45,985 nucleotides of DNA. Origin: Clostridiales bacterium UBA7044 (lineage in GTDB: Bacteria > Bacillota > Clostridia > Oscillospirales > Oscillospiraceae). Of this stretch, positions 32,900 to 40,624 are shown piece by piece; position 1 is the first letter of the stretch, and each line of letters begins with the position of its first letter. The notes under the pieces are model-generated. The model did not search any database. It was not told the origin of the DNA and saw only the letters and a program-made list of their open reading frames with translations. Position numbers and translations under genes: made by a program. The stretch covers positions 1-45,985 of the forward strand of contig DLAP01000070.1 of the NCBI GenBank assembly GCA_002493965.1, written 5' to 3'.

Positions 32900-35041
32900 A
32901 TGGACTATTTAAAGGACTTAAACCCTCAGCAGTTGGAAGCCGCAACTACCACGGAAGGATATGTTCGGGTGGTAGCAGGGGCGGGTTCGGGAAAGACCAA
33001 GACGTTGACGGCACGGTATCTGTACCTGGTGGATCAGCTGGGCATTTCCACAGCCAATATCCTCTGCGTCACCTTCACCAACAAGGCGGCGGCGGAGATG
33101 AAGAAGCGCATCCGTCGGACGTTGCCGGACCAGGACCTGGGCAGAATCACCACCTTCCATGGCTTCTGTGTGGGTCTCCTCAAAGAAGACTGCCATGTGG
33201 TGCAGTATCCCACTACCTTTATCGTCCTGGACGAGGAGGACAAGGAGGCCATGCTGCGTACGGTCTTTGAGGACCTGGGGATCACCAGCCGGGACCTGAC
33301 GGTGAAGGAGGCCATCGATCATATCGGCTGGCGCAAGGGCGGCCGGGGCTATGTGAAGACCCTCATCGGAAGCCCGGAAAAGCTATTGACCCTTTCCTCC
33401 GAGGCAGCCACCCTAAAGGATAAGGTCATGTACCGCTACTTCTATGAGCAGAGAAAGTGCTACGGTCTGGACTTTGACGACCTTATCTACTTTGCGCTCT
33501 ACATCCTGGAGCAGGACAAGGACACCCGGGAGAAGTGGCAGAATCGGCTGGAATACATCATGGTGGACGAATTTCAGGACATCGATAAGGACCAGTACTC
33601 CCTTGCGGATATCCTCTCCGGTTATCATAAGAACCTGTTCGTGGTAGGGGACCCCGACCAGACCATCTATACCTGGCGGGGTGCAGATGTGAAGTTCATC
33701 CTGGAATTTGACAGCCGACACGAAAATGTGAAGACCATTTACTTAAATACCAACTACCGCTCCGTGCCCCAGATTCTTACCGCCTCCAACGCCCTCATCG
33801 ATAAGAACCGGGAGAGGCTTAAAAAGCAGCTCACCGCCGTCCGTCCAGATGCCCGGAAGCCTTTGTATTTCCACGCCAAAACCGGCCAGCTGGAAGCGGA
33901 CTGGATCACGGCCAATATGCGTGCCATCCACGAGGGCGGCGTGCCCTATTCTGATATGGGGGTGCTGTACCGTGCCCACTATGTCTCCCGGGCGGTGGAG
34001 GAATCTTTGATCCGGAACAAAATCCCATACGTACTCTACTCCGGCGTGGAGTTTTATAAGCGGAAGGAAATCAAGGACGTGCTGTGTTATCTGCGGATGA
34101 TCTACTCCGGGGACGACGTCAGCTTCCTTCGGACTGTCAACGAACCACGCCGGGGGGTAGGCCGCACCCGGATTTCTGCCTTGAAGGAATTTTCCGCACT
34201 GAACCAGTGCAGCCTGTATGAAGCCCTGAAAACCAATCTGGAAACGGAACTGTTCCGCCGGTGCCGGGCCAAGGACTATGTCCGGCTGATCGAAAAATAC
34301 CGGGCCATCTTCGACGGTATGGACTTAACGGACCTTCTGGCGGGAATCCTGAATGAAAGCGGCTATGAGGATATGCTCCGCTCCTGCGGAGAGGAAGAGC
34401 GGCTTGACAACCTGGCAGAACTGAAACAGGCCATCTACGACTTTGAACGGAAAGCGGGGGAAGAGGTCACATTGGGTAACTACCTGGATCATGCGGCCCT
34501 CTTTACCAACATGGATCAGACGGAAAAGGCCCAGGCGGTAAAACTCATGACCATCCACGCCGCCAAGGGCCTGGAATTCCCGGTGGTTTTCCTTTGCGGC
34601 ATGTCCGAGGGCATCTTTCCGGGGAAGCGGGCGAACACCCGGGAAAGATTAGAGGAGGAACGGCGGCTGTGCTACGTTGCCTTTACCCGGGCAAAGGACC
34701 GGCTGTACCTCTCTGACGCGGCGGGCACCAACTATGATGGTTCCTTCCGCTATCCCAGCCGGTTCCTGTTCAACGCCGAAAAGGAAAACGTGGAATACGC
34801 GGTGCCCCTGGACCCGGATCTGGAGGAACGGGCCATGGAGCAGATCCGAAAGACGGAGGACTTAAGTAGTCGCCCTGAGCAGCCCAGCGACCTGGTGGGC
34901 AAACGGGTACTCCATCCAGTCTTCGGGGAGGGCACCGTCATCGGCATCCCCAGAGGACAGGAGGGGGTCATCATCCAGTTTGACACCATAGTCACCCCCA
35001 GAACCTTCGGCCCGACCGCAAAGATCACCTATTTAGCCTGA
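32900..35041 (+). CDS. pcrA: UvrD/PcrA-type ATP-dependent DNA helicase
   Basis: This 713-aa superfamily 1A 3'-5' helicase serves DNA repair and removes obstacles to replication. Walker A is V-A-G-A-G-S-G-K-T near residue 29. Motif Ia contains T-F-T-N-K-A-A-A-E-M, Walker B is V-D-E-F-Q-D near 223, and motif III is G-D-P-D-Q-T-I-Y-T-W-R-G-A-D. Motif V is T-I-H-A-A-K-G-L-E-F-P-V-V-F and motif VI is R-L-C-Y-V-A-F-T-R-A. The C-terminal module (about 660-713, G-K-R-V-L-H-P-V-F-G-E-G-T-V) is the Tudor-like RNA-polymerase-interacting domain of PcrA. CAGGAGG precedes ATG 32900. Single gene with its own terminator. Confidence 0.93.
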   Translation: MDYLKDLNPQQLEAATTTEGYVRVVAGAGSGKTKTLTARYLYLVDQLGISTANILCVTFTNKAAAEMKKRIRRTLPDQDLGRITTFHGFCVGLLKEDCHVVQYPTTFIVLDEEDKEAMLRTVFEDLGITSRDLTVKEAIDHIGWRKGGRGYVKTLIGSPEKLLTLSSEAATLKDKVMYRYFYEQRKCYGLDFDDLIYFALYILEQDKDTREKWQNRLEYIMVDEFQDIDKDQYSLADILSGYHKNLFVVGDPDQTIYTWRGADVKFILEFDSRHENVKTIYLNTNYRSVPQILTASNALIDKNRERLKKQLTAVRPDARKPLYFHAKTGQLEADWITANMRAIHEGGVPYSDMGVLYRAHYVSRAVEESLIRNKIPYVLYSGVEFYKRKEIKDVLCYLRMIYSGDDVSFLRTVNEPRRGVGRTRISALKEFSALNQCSLYEALKTNLETELFRRCRAKDYVRLIEKYRAIFDGMDLTDLLAGILNESGYEDMLRSCGEEERLDNLAELKQAIYDFERKAGEEVTLGNYLDHAALFTNMDQTEKAQAVKLMTIHAAKGLEFPVVFLCGMSEGIFPGKRANTRERLEEERRLCYVAFTRAKDRLYLSDAAGTNYDGSFRYPSRFLFNAEKENVEYAVPLDPDLEERAMEQIRKTEDLSSRPEQPSDLVGKRVLHPVFGEGTVIGIPRGQEGVIIQFDTIVTPRTFGPTAKITYLA

Positions 35042-35046
35042 TATCA

Positions 35047-35082
35047 TGGCAGAGCCCCAAAGAGGGTTCTGCCACATTTTTT
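35047..35082 (+). terminator. Terminator of the helicase gene
   Basis: The 10-bp stem TGGCAGAGCC / GGTTCTGCCA (one G-U pair) is followed by CATTTTTTG, 6 nt after the stop codon. Confidence 0.85.
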
Positions 35083-35232
35083 GTAGGGCTGCATAATTCT
35101 ATGAAAGAATGGCTGGCGTATTTCAGCATAGACGACAATACCAAACAAATAATGGCGGAAAGATGCCTTGAAAAGAGGGAGCCCGTTAATTATACTGAAA
35201 GACACATAGATACAAAGGAAGTAGAGTCGAGG

Positions 35233-36507
35233 ATGAAAAAAGCGTTTTGGATATTGCTGCTTGTCTTGTGTATACTGATTGGTGGCTGCGGCAGGGCCCC
35301 GGCAGAATCTCCGGAAGTCCCGACAGAAACAGCAGAGGAGCCTGACACGACGGGACAAACGGAAACCACAGTTGTGACAGAGCCGGAAACCCAGGCCACA
35401 GAGGAAACTTTACCGGAACCGGAGACAGAGCCTGTGGTACAAAATGACAGCTTTCTCCCGGGAAGCGTTCTCCTGAATCTGGCGGAGCTGCGGCCAGAGG
35501 ATGGCGTCTGGGCTTTGGGCGGTAGCAAGGTAGCTTTTGGTCACTATGATGGCGCGCCCATGATTTTTCGGGTGCTTGCGTCTCCAGAAACTCAGAGAAT
35601 TTTGGATGGAGAAGAGAGCCTGCTTCTGGACTGCGACACCGTATTGGAAAAGAAATGCTATGACGACAACTTCCGTAAAAACGATACCCAGGTCAAGGTC
35701 CCAAGCGAGTGGGCAGGCAGCGATATTGACCTGTGGCTCAACCACGATTTCTACGGGGACGCAGGCATTTTCTCCCCTCTGGAGCGGGCGGCCATTGCGG
35801 AAACCGGCTTAGACGCCCAGGAGGCCATCTACACCATCGGTAACTGGACCTATGAGGACTACGGCGGGCAGGGACATTTGTTTTTGCTCAGCGCTGGTGA
35901 GGCGAAGCTTCTCTATACGGAAAATGCCCCAAGAGCCAAGGAAGGGGCAAGCACAAGCTGGTGGGTGCGTTCCTCCTTTGGTCATATGGGTAACGGTGCG
36001 GGGAGCATTCATGGAGACGGGCATATCTGCAACAATTCTATCACCAACTTTGGTGTAGGGGTCAGTCCGGCCATGAATATTAAGCGCGCTTCCGTCCTGT
36101 TTGCGTCATCTGTCAGCGGGGAAGAAGCGGTGCGGAAGCTGACCCTTCTGGACTCGGACAAGACGGTGAAATTGACGAAAGAGCAGGCTGTTACCCGGGA
36201 GGAAACGGAGGACGGCCCTATCATTACCATTCCCTATACCTGTACGGGAGCGGATATCAACCGAATCTCCGTGCTGATTACGGACAGAGAGTTTTCGGAC
36301 ACAGATGCCCAGGTACTTTATTACGGAGGCATACAGCCTTCTCCCAAGGGAACAGCCGGGAAAGGCGCGTTCCTGCTTCCTTCCGATCTGGAATTGAAAA
36401 CCTGTGGAAAGGATTATTTTGCCTATATTCTCGCTGAGGAAATCCATGGAGAACGGGAAAGCAGTTATGCCAGCAGCGTTTGCCCCGTGACCATTCCAAC
36501 GGAATAA
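35233..36507 (+). CDS. Surface lipoprotein with DUF6273-like domain
   Basis: This 424-aa predicted lipoprotein of unknown function has signal peptide M-K-K-A-F-W-I-L-L-L and lipobox L-I-G-G-C with Cys19. A Thr/Glu/Pro-rich linker spans about 22-75. The central region has I-D-L-W-L-N-H-D-F-Y, F-S-P-L-E-R-A-A-I, G-H-L-F-L-L-S-A-G-E-A and W-W-V-R-S-S, and a late G-V-G-V-S-P-A-M-N-I. This is the order of conserved blocks in DUF6273 domains, often found in Clostridial cell-surface proteins. A beta-rich C-terminal domain follows. The open frame begins at 35101, but AAAGGAAG before ATG 35233 and the signal peptide decide the start. Confidence 0.78.
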   Translation: MKKAFWILLLVLCILIGGCGRAPAESPEVPTETAEEPDTTGQTETTVVTEPETQATEETLPEPETEPVVQNDSFLPGSVLLNLAELRPEDGVWALGGSKVAFGHYDGAPMIFRVLASPETQRILDGEESLLLDCDTVLEKKCYDDNFRKNDTQVKVPSEWAGSDIDLWLNHDFYGDAGIFSPLERAAIAETGLDAQEAIYTIGNWTYEDYGGQGHLFLLSAGEAKLLYTENAPRAKEGASTSWWVRSSFGHMGNGAGSIHGDGHICNNSITNFGVGVSPAMNIKRASVLFASSVSGEEAVRKLTLLDSDKTVKLTKEQAVTREETEDGPIITIPYTCTGADINRISVLITDREFSDTDAQVLYYGGIQPSPKGTAGKGAFLLPSDLELKTCGKDYFAYILAEEIHGERESSYASSVCPVTIPTE

Positions 36508-36509
36508 GG

Positions 36510-36537
36510 GAAGGCCGCCAGTAATTCGGCGGCCTTC
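36510..36537. terminator. Shared hairpin between the lipoprotein and ABC permease genes
   Basis: A 10-bp perfect stem (36510-36519 with 36528-36537, arm GAAGGCCGCC) lies between convergent genes, with only short T-rich tracts on either side (CTGTTAT on plus, CCTTATT on minus). Confidence 0.6.
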
Positions 36538-36539
36538 TG

Positions 36540-37784
36540 TTATAGGGGGTGCTTTTGATAAGCACGAACTGCGGCAAGCAGCCAAAGGGGAATTTCCAGC
36601 ACACTGCCGAGTATCAGGGCAAAGGGGTACCAGAGGGATAAGTTACCCAGGTGCAGGAAATTGAGGAAAAGCACCTCATAGAGAAAGCTGTTGGACAATC
36701 CGATACCGCCGTTTGGCAGGAGGAAGCGGACCCACAAGTCCGTGCCTTCTGGCAAAAAGGAGTAGGTCAGGATGGGAAGCATACACAGAAGCAGGGAAAG
36801 GGAAGAGGAGGCGTACACGGATTTGCAAACGGCGGAGAGGAACAGAACACACAAAATCGTGGCAAAGAAGGCCAGCAGTCCAACAAAGGCGCTCAGCAGC
36901 ATCAACTGGCCGATGTTCATTGGAAGTAGGCTGGATGCGCTCCAAATGAGCTGGACAGAGGTTTTGAGGCAGTCCCAGCCAAAGGCGAAGCCCTCCACCA
37001 GCAGGTAGATACTCATGTAGATAAGATACATGACGGTGGTAATGGTCATTGCTGCCTTGATTTTTGCCAGAGCCAGGGGCGTTCTGCCGTATTTCGCGCA
37101 GCGGAGAATATTGTCTGAGCCGGTCTGATAGTCGCTGGAAAAGATGGGGGCGGCGATGAGAGCGCCAACGATGGTAAGAACAAGTGTAAGCATAACCTGG
37201 TAGTCCAGAGCGTTGGTGTTGAAGCCGGGATCATAGGAAAAGGGCATTTCCACGGCGGAATACAATTCCTTCGCCTGATTGATGGCGGCAGGGTGTTCGG
37301 CCTGCTCCATCCGCAGCACATCATCCAGCCGCTGGTCGCACTGGTCGTAAAAGCCCAGTGCATCTTCTTCCGTCAACTCCTGATAGCTTGGCGCCACGCC
37401 GGTTTTGGAATCGGCGTTTACCTCCCGCAGACGATAGACCAGACTGGAAATGGGGGCGATTTTTTCGCAATATTCACTGTCGGGCATATCAAACCACATA
37501 CCGTCTTCGCCGTATTCTAAATAGCTTTCCTGGTATTGGGCCAGAGCGGCGGCGATTTTTTCCTCCGTCACTTCGCCTGAGTAGGCTTTCCATGCCTCCT
37601 TGCGCATGGAAATGGCTTCCATTCCTTTGACAAGGGTTTCCTGCCCATTTTCTTTGTAGACATATTCTACAAAGGAAATGGGGCAGTATGCGAGCACAAA
37701 GGTTATCAGCAGAGAAAACAGAAGCAGAAGCCGGACAGAGCGGGTTTTCAGCTGCCGCTTCAATTCCACACGGTACAGGCTCAT
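36540..37784 (-). CDS. ABC-2-type transporter permease
   Basis: This 414-aa membrane protein has an N-terminal helix (about 18-38). A roughly 150-residue extracytoplasmic region follows, and then five or six clustered membrane helices (about 215-410), the layout of ABC-2/YfkN-type permeases with a large external loop. The blocks A-A-P-I-F-S-S-D-Y-Q-T-G-S-D-N-I-L and R-T-P-L-A-L-A-K-I-K are the cytoplasmic coupling region typical of such exporters. AAGGAGG precedes ATG 37784; the frame continues upstream through the ATPase remnant and is spurious there. Its cognate ATPase gene directly upstream is truncated, so the transporter is probably non-functional or uses another ATPase. Confidence 0.8.
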   Translation of the reverse strand: MSLYRVELKRQLKTRSVRLLLLFSLLITFVLAYCPISFVEYVYKENGQETLVKGMEAISMRKEAWKAYSGEVTEEKIAAALAQYQESYLEYGEDGMWFDMPDSEYCEKIAPISSLVYRLREVNADSKTGVAPSYQELTEEDALGFYDQCDQRLDDVLRMEQAEHPAAINQAKELYSAVEMPFSYDPGFNTNALDYQVMLTLVLTIVGALIAAPIFSSDYQTGSDNILRCAKYGRTPLALAKIKAAMTITTVMYLIYMSIYLLVEGFAFGWDCLKTSVQLIWSASSLLPMNIGQLMLLSAFVGLLAFFATILCVLFLSAVCKSVYASSSLSLLLCMLPILTYSFLPEGTDLWVRFLLPNGGIGLSNSFLYEVLFLNFLHLGNLSLWYPFALILGSVLEIPLWLLAAVRAYQKHPL

Positions 37785-37785
37785 C

Positions 37786-38079
37786 TCACTTCGCCTCCTT
37801 ATTTTCCTGGGGGAACAGATACAGGTACAGATCTTCCAGCCGGGGAGGTACCTCCCGGGAATCGGGGATGATGGGGCAGTCTGCAAGATAGCGGATGGAG
37901 ACGGTGGCGGCGTCCTCGTTGCGCAGATTGATAATGGGCAGTTCCTTTTCATATCGCAGTAAGTCTTCCATGGGGATGGTGCCGGTATAGACCTTTCCCT
38001 CCACAATTTTGATGAGTTCCTCCGTTGTCCCCGTGGCGAGAAGTTTTCCATCCTTCATAATGGCGTTGCGGGTGGCGAT
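37786..38079 (-). pseudogene. 3' remnant of an ABC transporter ATP-binding protein gene
   Basis: The frame reads I-A-T-R-N-A-I-M-K-D-G-K-L-L-A-T-G-T-T-E and continues to the stop 1 nt before the permease gene. This is the C-terminal tail of an ABC ATPase after the H-loop. Walker A, the signature motif and Walker B are all missing; roughly 200 residues are absent. Upstream it meets a stop and the sigma-factor remnant in another frame. The ATG at 38058 has no ribosome-binding site. Together with the neighbouring fragment it marks a deletion. Confidence 0.75.
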
Positions 38080-38324
38080 ATGTCAATGCAGGTGTTGGCG
38101 GCAATTTGATACAAAAAGGCTTTGAATTTTCCTCTATGTACATACCGGTCAAAATAGTGGATGGCTTTGAGAAAGGTTTCCTGGGCGGCGTCCTCGGCAA
38201 GGGCTGGGTTAGGGGCGTGCCAAAGGCAGTAGCGCAGGATTTCCGGGTAAAAGGCTTCCACCAGTTTGTCCAGTGCGCGTTCATCGCTCTGGGCGATCCT
38301 TTCTATCCATCTGTCTGCATCCAT
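38055..38324 (-). pseudogene. 5' remnant of an ECF-type sigma factor gene
   Basis: Starting at ATG 38324 behind GGAGGAAA, the first about 80 residues are a good ECF region 2 (L-V-E-A-F-Y-P-E-I-L-R-Y-C, D-A-A-Q-E-T-F-L-K-A, F-L-Y-Q-I-A-A-N-T-C-I-D-I). Just where region 2 should continue to the linker and region 4, the frame turns into unrelated sequence and stops at 38055. Region 4, needed for -35 recognition, is absent. Position 38076-38084 is the probable breakpoint. A functional sigma factor is unlikely. Confidence 0.75.
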
Positions 38325-38394
38325 TGTGTGTTTCCTCCAGAAGCGCTTCTTACTTACTATAACGAATGACAGGGGGAAAATGATTTATGAAATC

Positions 38395-38440
38395 AAAAAA
38401 AGCTGCCTCCCATGACTTTCTCAAATCGTGAGGGGCAGCA
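38395..38440 (-). terminator. Terminator of the P-loop gene
   Basis: On the minus strand, GCTGCC paired with GGCAGC extends through mismatched and wobble pairs to about 14 bp, and TTTTTTT follows. It lies about 40 nt downstream of the stop at 38479. Confidence 0.75.
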
Positions 38441-38478
38441 CGTTTATTCATTCTGTAGATGAAAGCCAGCTTGTCAGC

Positions 38479-39117
38479 TTATGATCCGCATAGCCGAAAG
38501 CTGTTTTCTACCATGAAAAGCGTTTCTTCTATTGTTCTTTGTTCATCCCGTAAAATCACATGAAAACCGGAATGTAAAAACGCATTGTATTTTTCCTGAG
38601 AGTTTATCCTTTTTAAGCATTCTCTGAAGTTTTCCAATGCTTGGTCTGGATTATTCTCCCCTAATAGCAACTGATATAAAAATTGCTTTTCTTTATCGGG
38701 GCGGTCAAAAAAACGGTTAACAGAAACATCAGGATCTGCAAGCATGATTACGACATGGTCTTCATCAGAAATCTGTTTTAATACGTCGACAGGAATATTT
38801 GTATCTACAAAAATTTTTGTGTCTTGTTCTTCTAATTTTTCTAATATTCTCAGTTCTAAAATTGTACATTCTCTTGTACACCCGTTTATCCAGGCTTCGT
38901 ATTCATCGGGGGTTCTTCGGATGAAATCTCTCCAGTCTTTTAAATCCCGTGTGTAAGTCAGACAAGGGAACTCGTCCACGCATAAATCGGAAATCAATGA
39001 ATTATGGTAGTTTTCCTCACAGGCAATGCCATGATACTTTTCTGCCAACAATTTAACCATTGTTGATTTTCCGGCATATGCTGTTCCATTGATAAAATAG
39101 GCGTTTTTAAATTTCAT
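38479..39117 (-). CDS. P-loop nucleotide-binding protein, kinase-like
   Basis: This 212-aa protein of uncertain function has an N-terminal Walker A of nucleotide-kinase type, I-N-G-T-A-Y-A-G-K-S-T-M (residues 9-20). V-D-T-N-I-P-V-D-V-L-K and V-V-I-M-L-A-D-P follow, consistent with a Walker B strand and an NMP-kinase-like fold. No membrane segment is visible. The gene is clearly more A+T-rich than its neighbours, which suggests recent acquisition. Starts are possible at GTG 39129 or ATG 39117. GGTGAT 8 nt before the ATG favours the latter. The substrate cannot be inferred. Confidence 0.75.
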   Translation of the reverse strand: MKFKNAYFINGTAYAGKSTMVKLLAEKYHGIACEENYHNSLISDLCVDEFPCLTYTRDLKDWRDFIRRTPDEYEAWINGCTRECTILELRILEKLEEQDTKIFVDTNIPVDVLKQISDEDHVVIMLADPDVSVNRFFDRPDKEKQFLYQLLLGENNPDQALENFRECLKRINSQEKYNAFLHSGFHVILRDEQRTIEETLFMVENSFRLCGS

Positions 39118-39236
39118 GACACATATCACCGCTTCCGATTCAAGCGCTTTTGTGGTTTGTTTTCGTAAATGATTTTTCAGCCCAGTCCTTTCCTTTTATG
39201 AAGAACCGAGCGAAACAATTGTTAACAGTCAGCCTT

Positions 39237-39833
39237 TTACAGAGGAAGAAAAGAGATTAGGGCATCCGCCAAAAGGGGATGCAGGAAAAACATGCCCCCA
39301 AAGCTGATGGCGCAGACTGCAAATACGTTCTGTATATCCTCTTCCGGCTTAAGCCCGGGGATCAGACGAAGGACGATACGCCCTATACACCAGCCCACAA
39401 GGGTCCCAAAGGTGTTGGTCATCAAATCATTTACGTCCGTGGCACGGTAAGTGAAAATTTGCAGCAGTTCAATAACCAGGGACGTGGAAAAGCCAAATAA
39501 AACCGTCCACCATACCTTCCCAAAGCGCTTCCAAAGCACTGGCAGAAAGAAGCCCAGGGGAACGAACAGAAGAACATTCAAAAGGGTGGAGCGATAATCG
39601 GAAAACATATAGGCAAAGGGCGTCAGATTGATGTTGAAGTCCAGACGGATATACCGGATGTCCGGAAGTCCCACCACCACATAGACGGCACAGAGGTATA
39701 ATGCCAGAAGAAAATACCAAGTGGTTTTCTTTATGCTGTGGTAGCAGCACTTGTGCAGAAGGCAGAAGATTGGCAGCAGCAAAACTGCGGCAGCCGCGCC
39801 ATCCAGCCCCCAGAAAACAAAAGTTGTGAACAT
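39237..39833 (-). CDS. VanZ family membrane protein
   Basis: This 198-aa protein has four or five membrane helices. The VanZ pattern is visible as N-I-N-L-T-P-F-A-Y, N-V-L-L-F-V-P-L-G-F-F-L-P, S-L-V-I-E-L-L-Q-I-F and D-V-N-D-L-M-T-N-T-F-G-T-L-V-G. Family members occur near glycopeptide-resistance genes but are widespread without them; no van genes are here, so a resistance role is not implied. TAGGAG precedes ATG 39833. The gene follows the phospholipase-like gene by 18 nt and is probably co-transcribed with it. Confidence 0.85.
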   Translation of the reverse strand: MFTTFVFWGLDGAAAAVLLLPIFCLLHKCCYHSIKKTTWYFLLALYLCAVYVVVGLPDIRYIRLDFNINLTPFAYMFSDYRSTLLNVLLFVPLGFFLPVLWKRFGKVWWTVLFGFSTSLVIELLQIFTYRATDVNDLMTNTFGTLVGWCIGRIVLRLIPGLKPEEDIQNVFAVCAISFGGMFFLHPLLADALISFLPL

Positions 39834-39851
39834 GATGGCTCGCTCCTAAAT

Positions 39852-40403
39852 TTATAGAATCGGAGGAAGAAACAGTACGGCCAGCACACAGCAGCAGGCC
39901 CGCAGAGCGTATTTCGCGTCGGTATGGATATTTGCGGGGAGAGTGCAGTATTCCTTGTGATAGCGATAGATAGCATCCATAATGGAACAGGCATTCTCAT
40001 GGGCTACCTTGGGGTCGCTTTGGATGTAGTTCAGAAAATGATTTTGAAGAGCTGCTTCGTATTCCCGATGGTCCCCCAGATTTGTGGTGAACATATCGTT
40101 ATGGGCATAGGTAAAGGCATCGGTGGTGTAATGAATCAGCTTCCCCAGGGTGTAGTAGTCAAATAGGTTCAGTTTCTGCTTTTTTTCCAGATGCCAGGCA
40201 ATGTGCCGCATGAACTGCTGGGCATTGCGGTAATTGTGGCCCCGAAGCCACTGATAATGAATGGAACCCTTCAAATAGGTAGCAGGGTTTCGGTCCGGCT
40301 CTATGCAGCCAAAAAGAAAGGCTTTCTGATACTTTTCCGGAATATCCTGCATATAATGCTCTGCCAAATATTTTCCAAGCATACGGTGACTTTTTCCGCG
40401 CAT
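39852..40403 (-). CDS. Zinc-dependent phospholipase C-like protein
   Basis: This 183-aa protein resembles the zinc-dependent phospholipase C / S1-P1 nuclease-like fold. Histidine- and aspartate-rich segments are S-H-R-M-L-G-K-Y-L, F-L-F-G-C-I-E-P-D-R-N, I-H-Y-T-T-D-A-F-T-Y-A-H-N and H-R-E-Y-E. These would supply zinc ligands. There is no signal peptide, unlike secreted toxins, so a housekeeping role is more likely. AAAAGGAG precedes ATG 40403; the upstream in-frame extension overlaps the promoter. First gene of a two-gene unit with the VanZ-like gene. Confidence 0.8.
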   Translation of the reverse strand: MRGKSHRMLGKYLAEHYMQDIPEKYQKAFLFGCIEPDRNPATYLKGSIHYQWLRGHNYRNAQQFMRHIAWHLEKKQKLNLFDYYTLGKLIHYTTDAFTYAHNDMFTTNLGDHREYEAALQNHFLNYIQSDPKVAHENACSIMDAIYRYHKEYCTLPANIHTDAKYALRACCCVLAVLFLPPIL

Positions 40404-40457
40404 AATATAGGCTCCTTTTGGGTGAAATCGAACCGCAACCGGTTTTTGTTTGCCCAC

Positions 40458-40463
40458 ATTATA
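40458..40463 (-). promoter_or_regulatory. Extended -10 promoter of the phospholipase-like/VanZ unit
   Basis: On the minus strand the sequence TATGCTATAAT contains an extended -10 (TGC before TATAAT). No convincing -35 is seen at 16-18 bp. Confidence 0.6.
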
Positions 40464-40584
40464 GCATATTCTCCACCGGAATGTGTGAACCTTAAAGGGA
40501 TTTTAATAGAAATCAGAAGTTTCCCCAATGGAAATTCCAAAATGTTATGTTACCTTTGTGCGAAATCACGGTGCTGTCCGGGGA

Positions 40585-40619
40585 AAAGGCGACCCCGCCG
40601 TGAAGTCAGCGGCGGGGTC
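40585..40619 (-). terminator. Terminator of the Ser/Thr kinase gene
   Basis: A 10-bp G+C-rich stem (GACCCCGCCG / CGGCGGGGTC, 40591-40600 with 40610-40619) is followed on the minus strand by GCCTTTTCC, just after the stop at 40625. Confidence 0.75.
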
Positions 40620-40624
40620 GGTGC

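Noticed and set aside
37785..38051. Upstream extension of the ABC permease frame
   Set aside because: It is a shifted-frame reading of the ATPase remnant, with a Pro/Ser-rich nonsense composition; AAGGAGG before ATG 37784 gives the real start.
39237..39833. Glycopeptide resistance locus suggested by the VanZ-like gene
   Set aside because: No vanA/B, vanH, vanX or vanR/S homologues are nearby, and VanZ-domain proteins are common outside resistance clusters.
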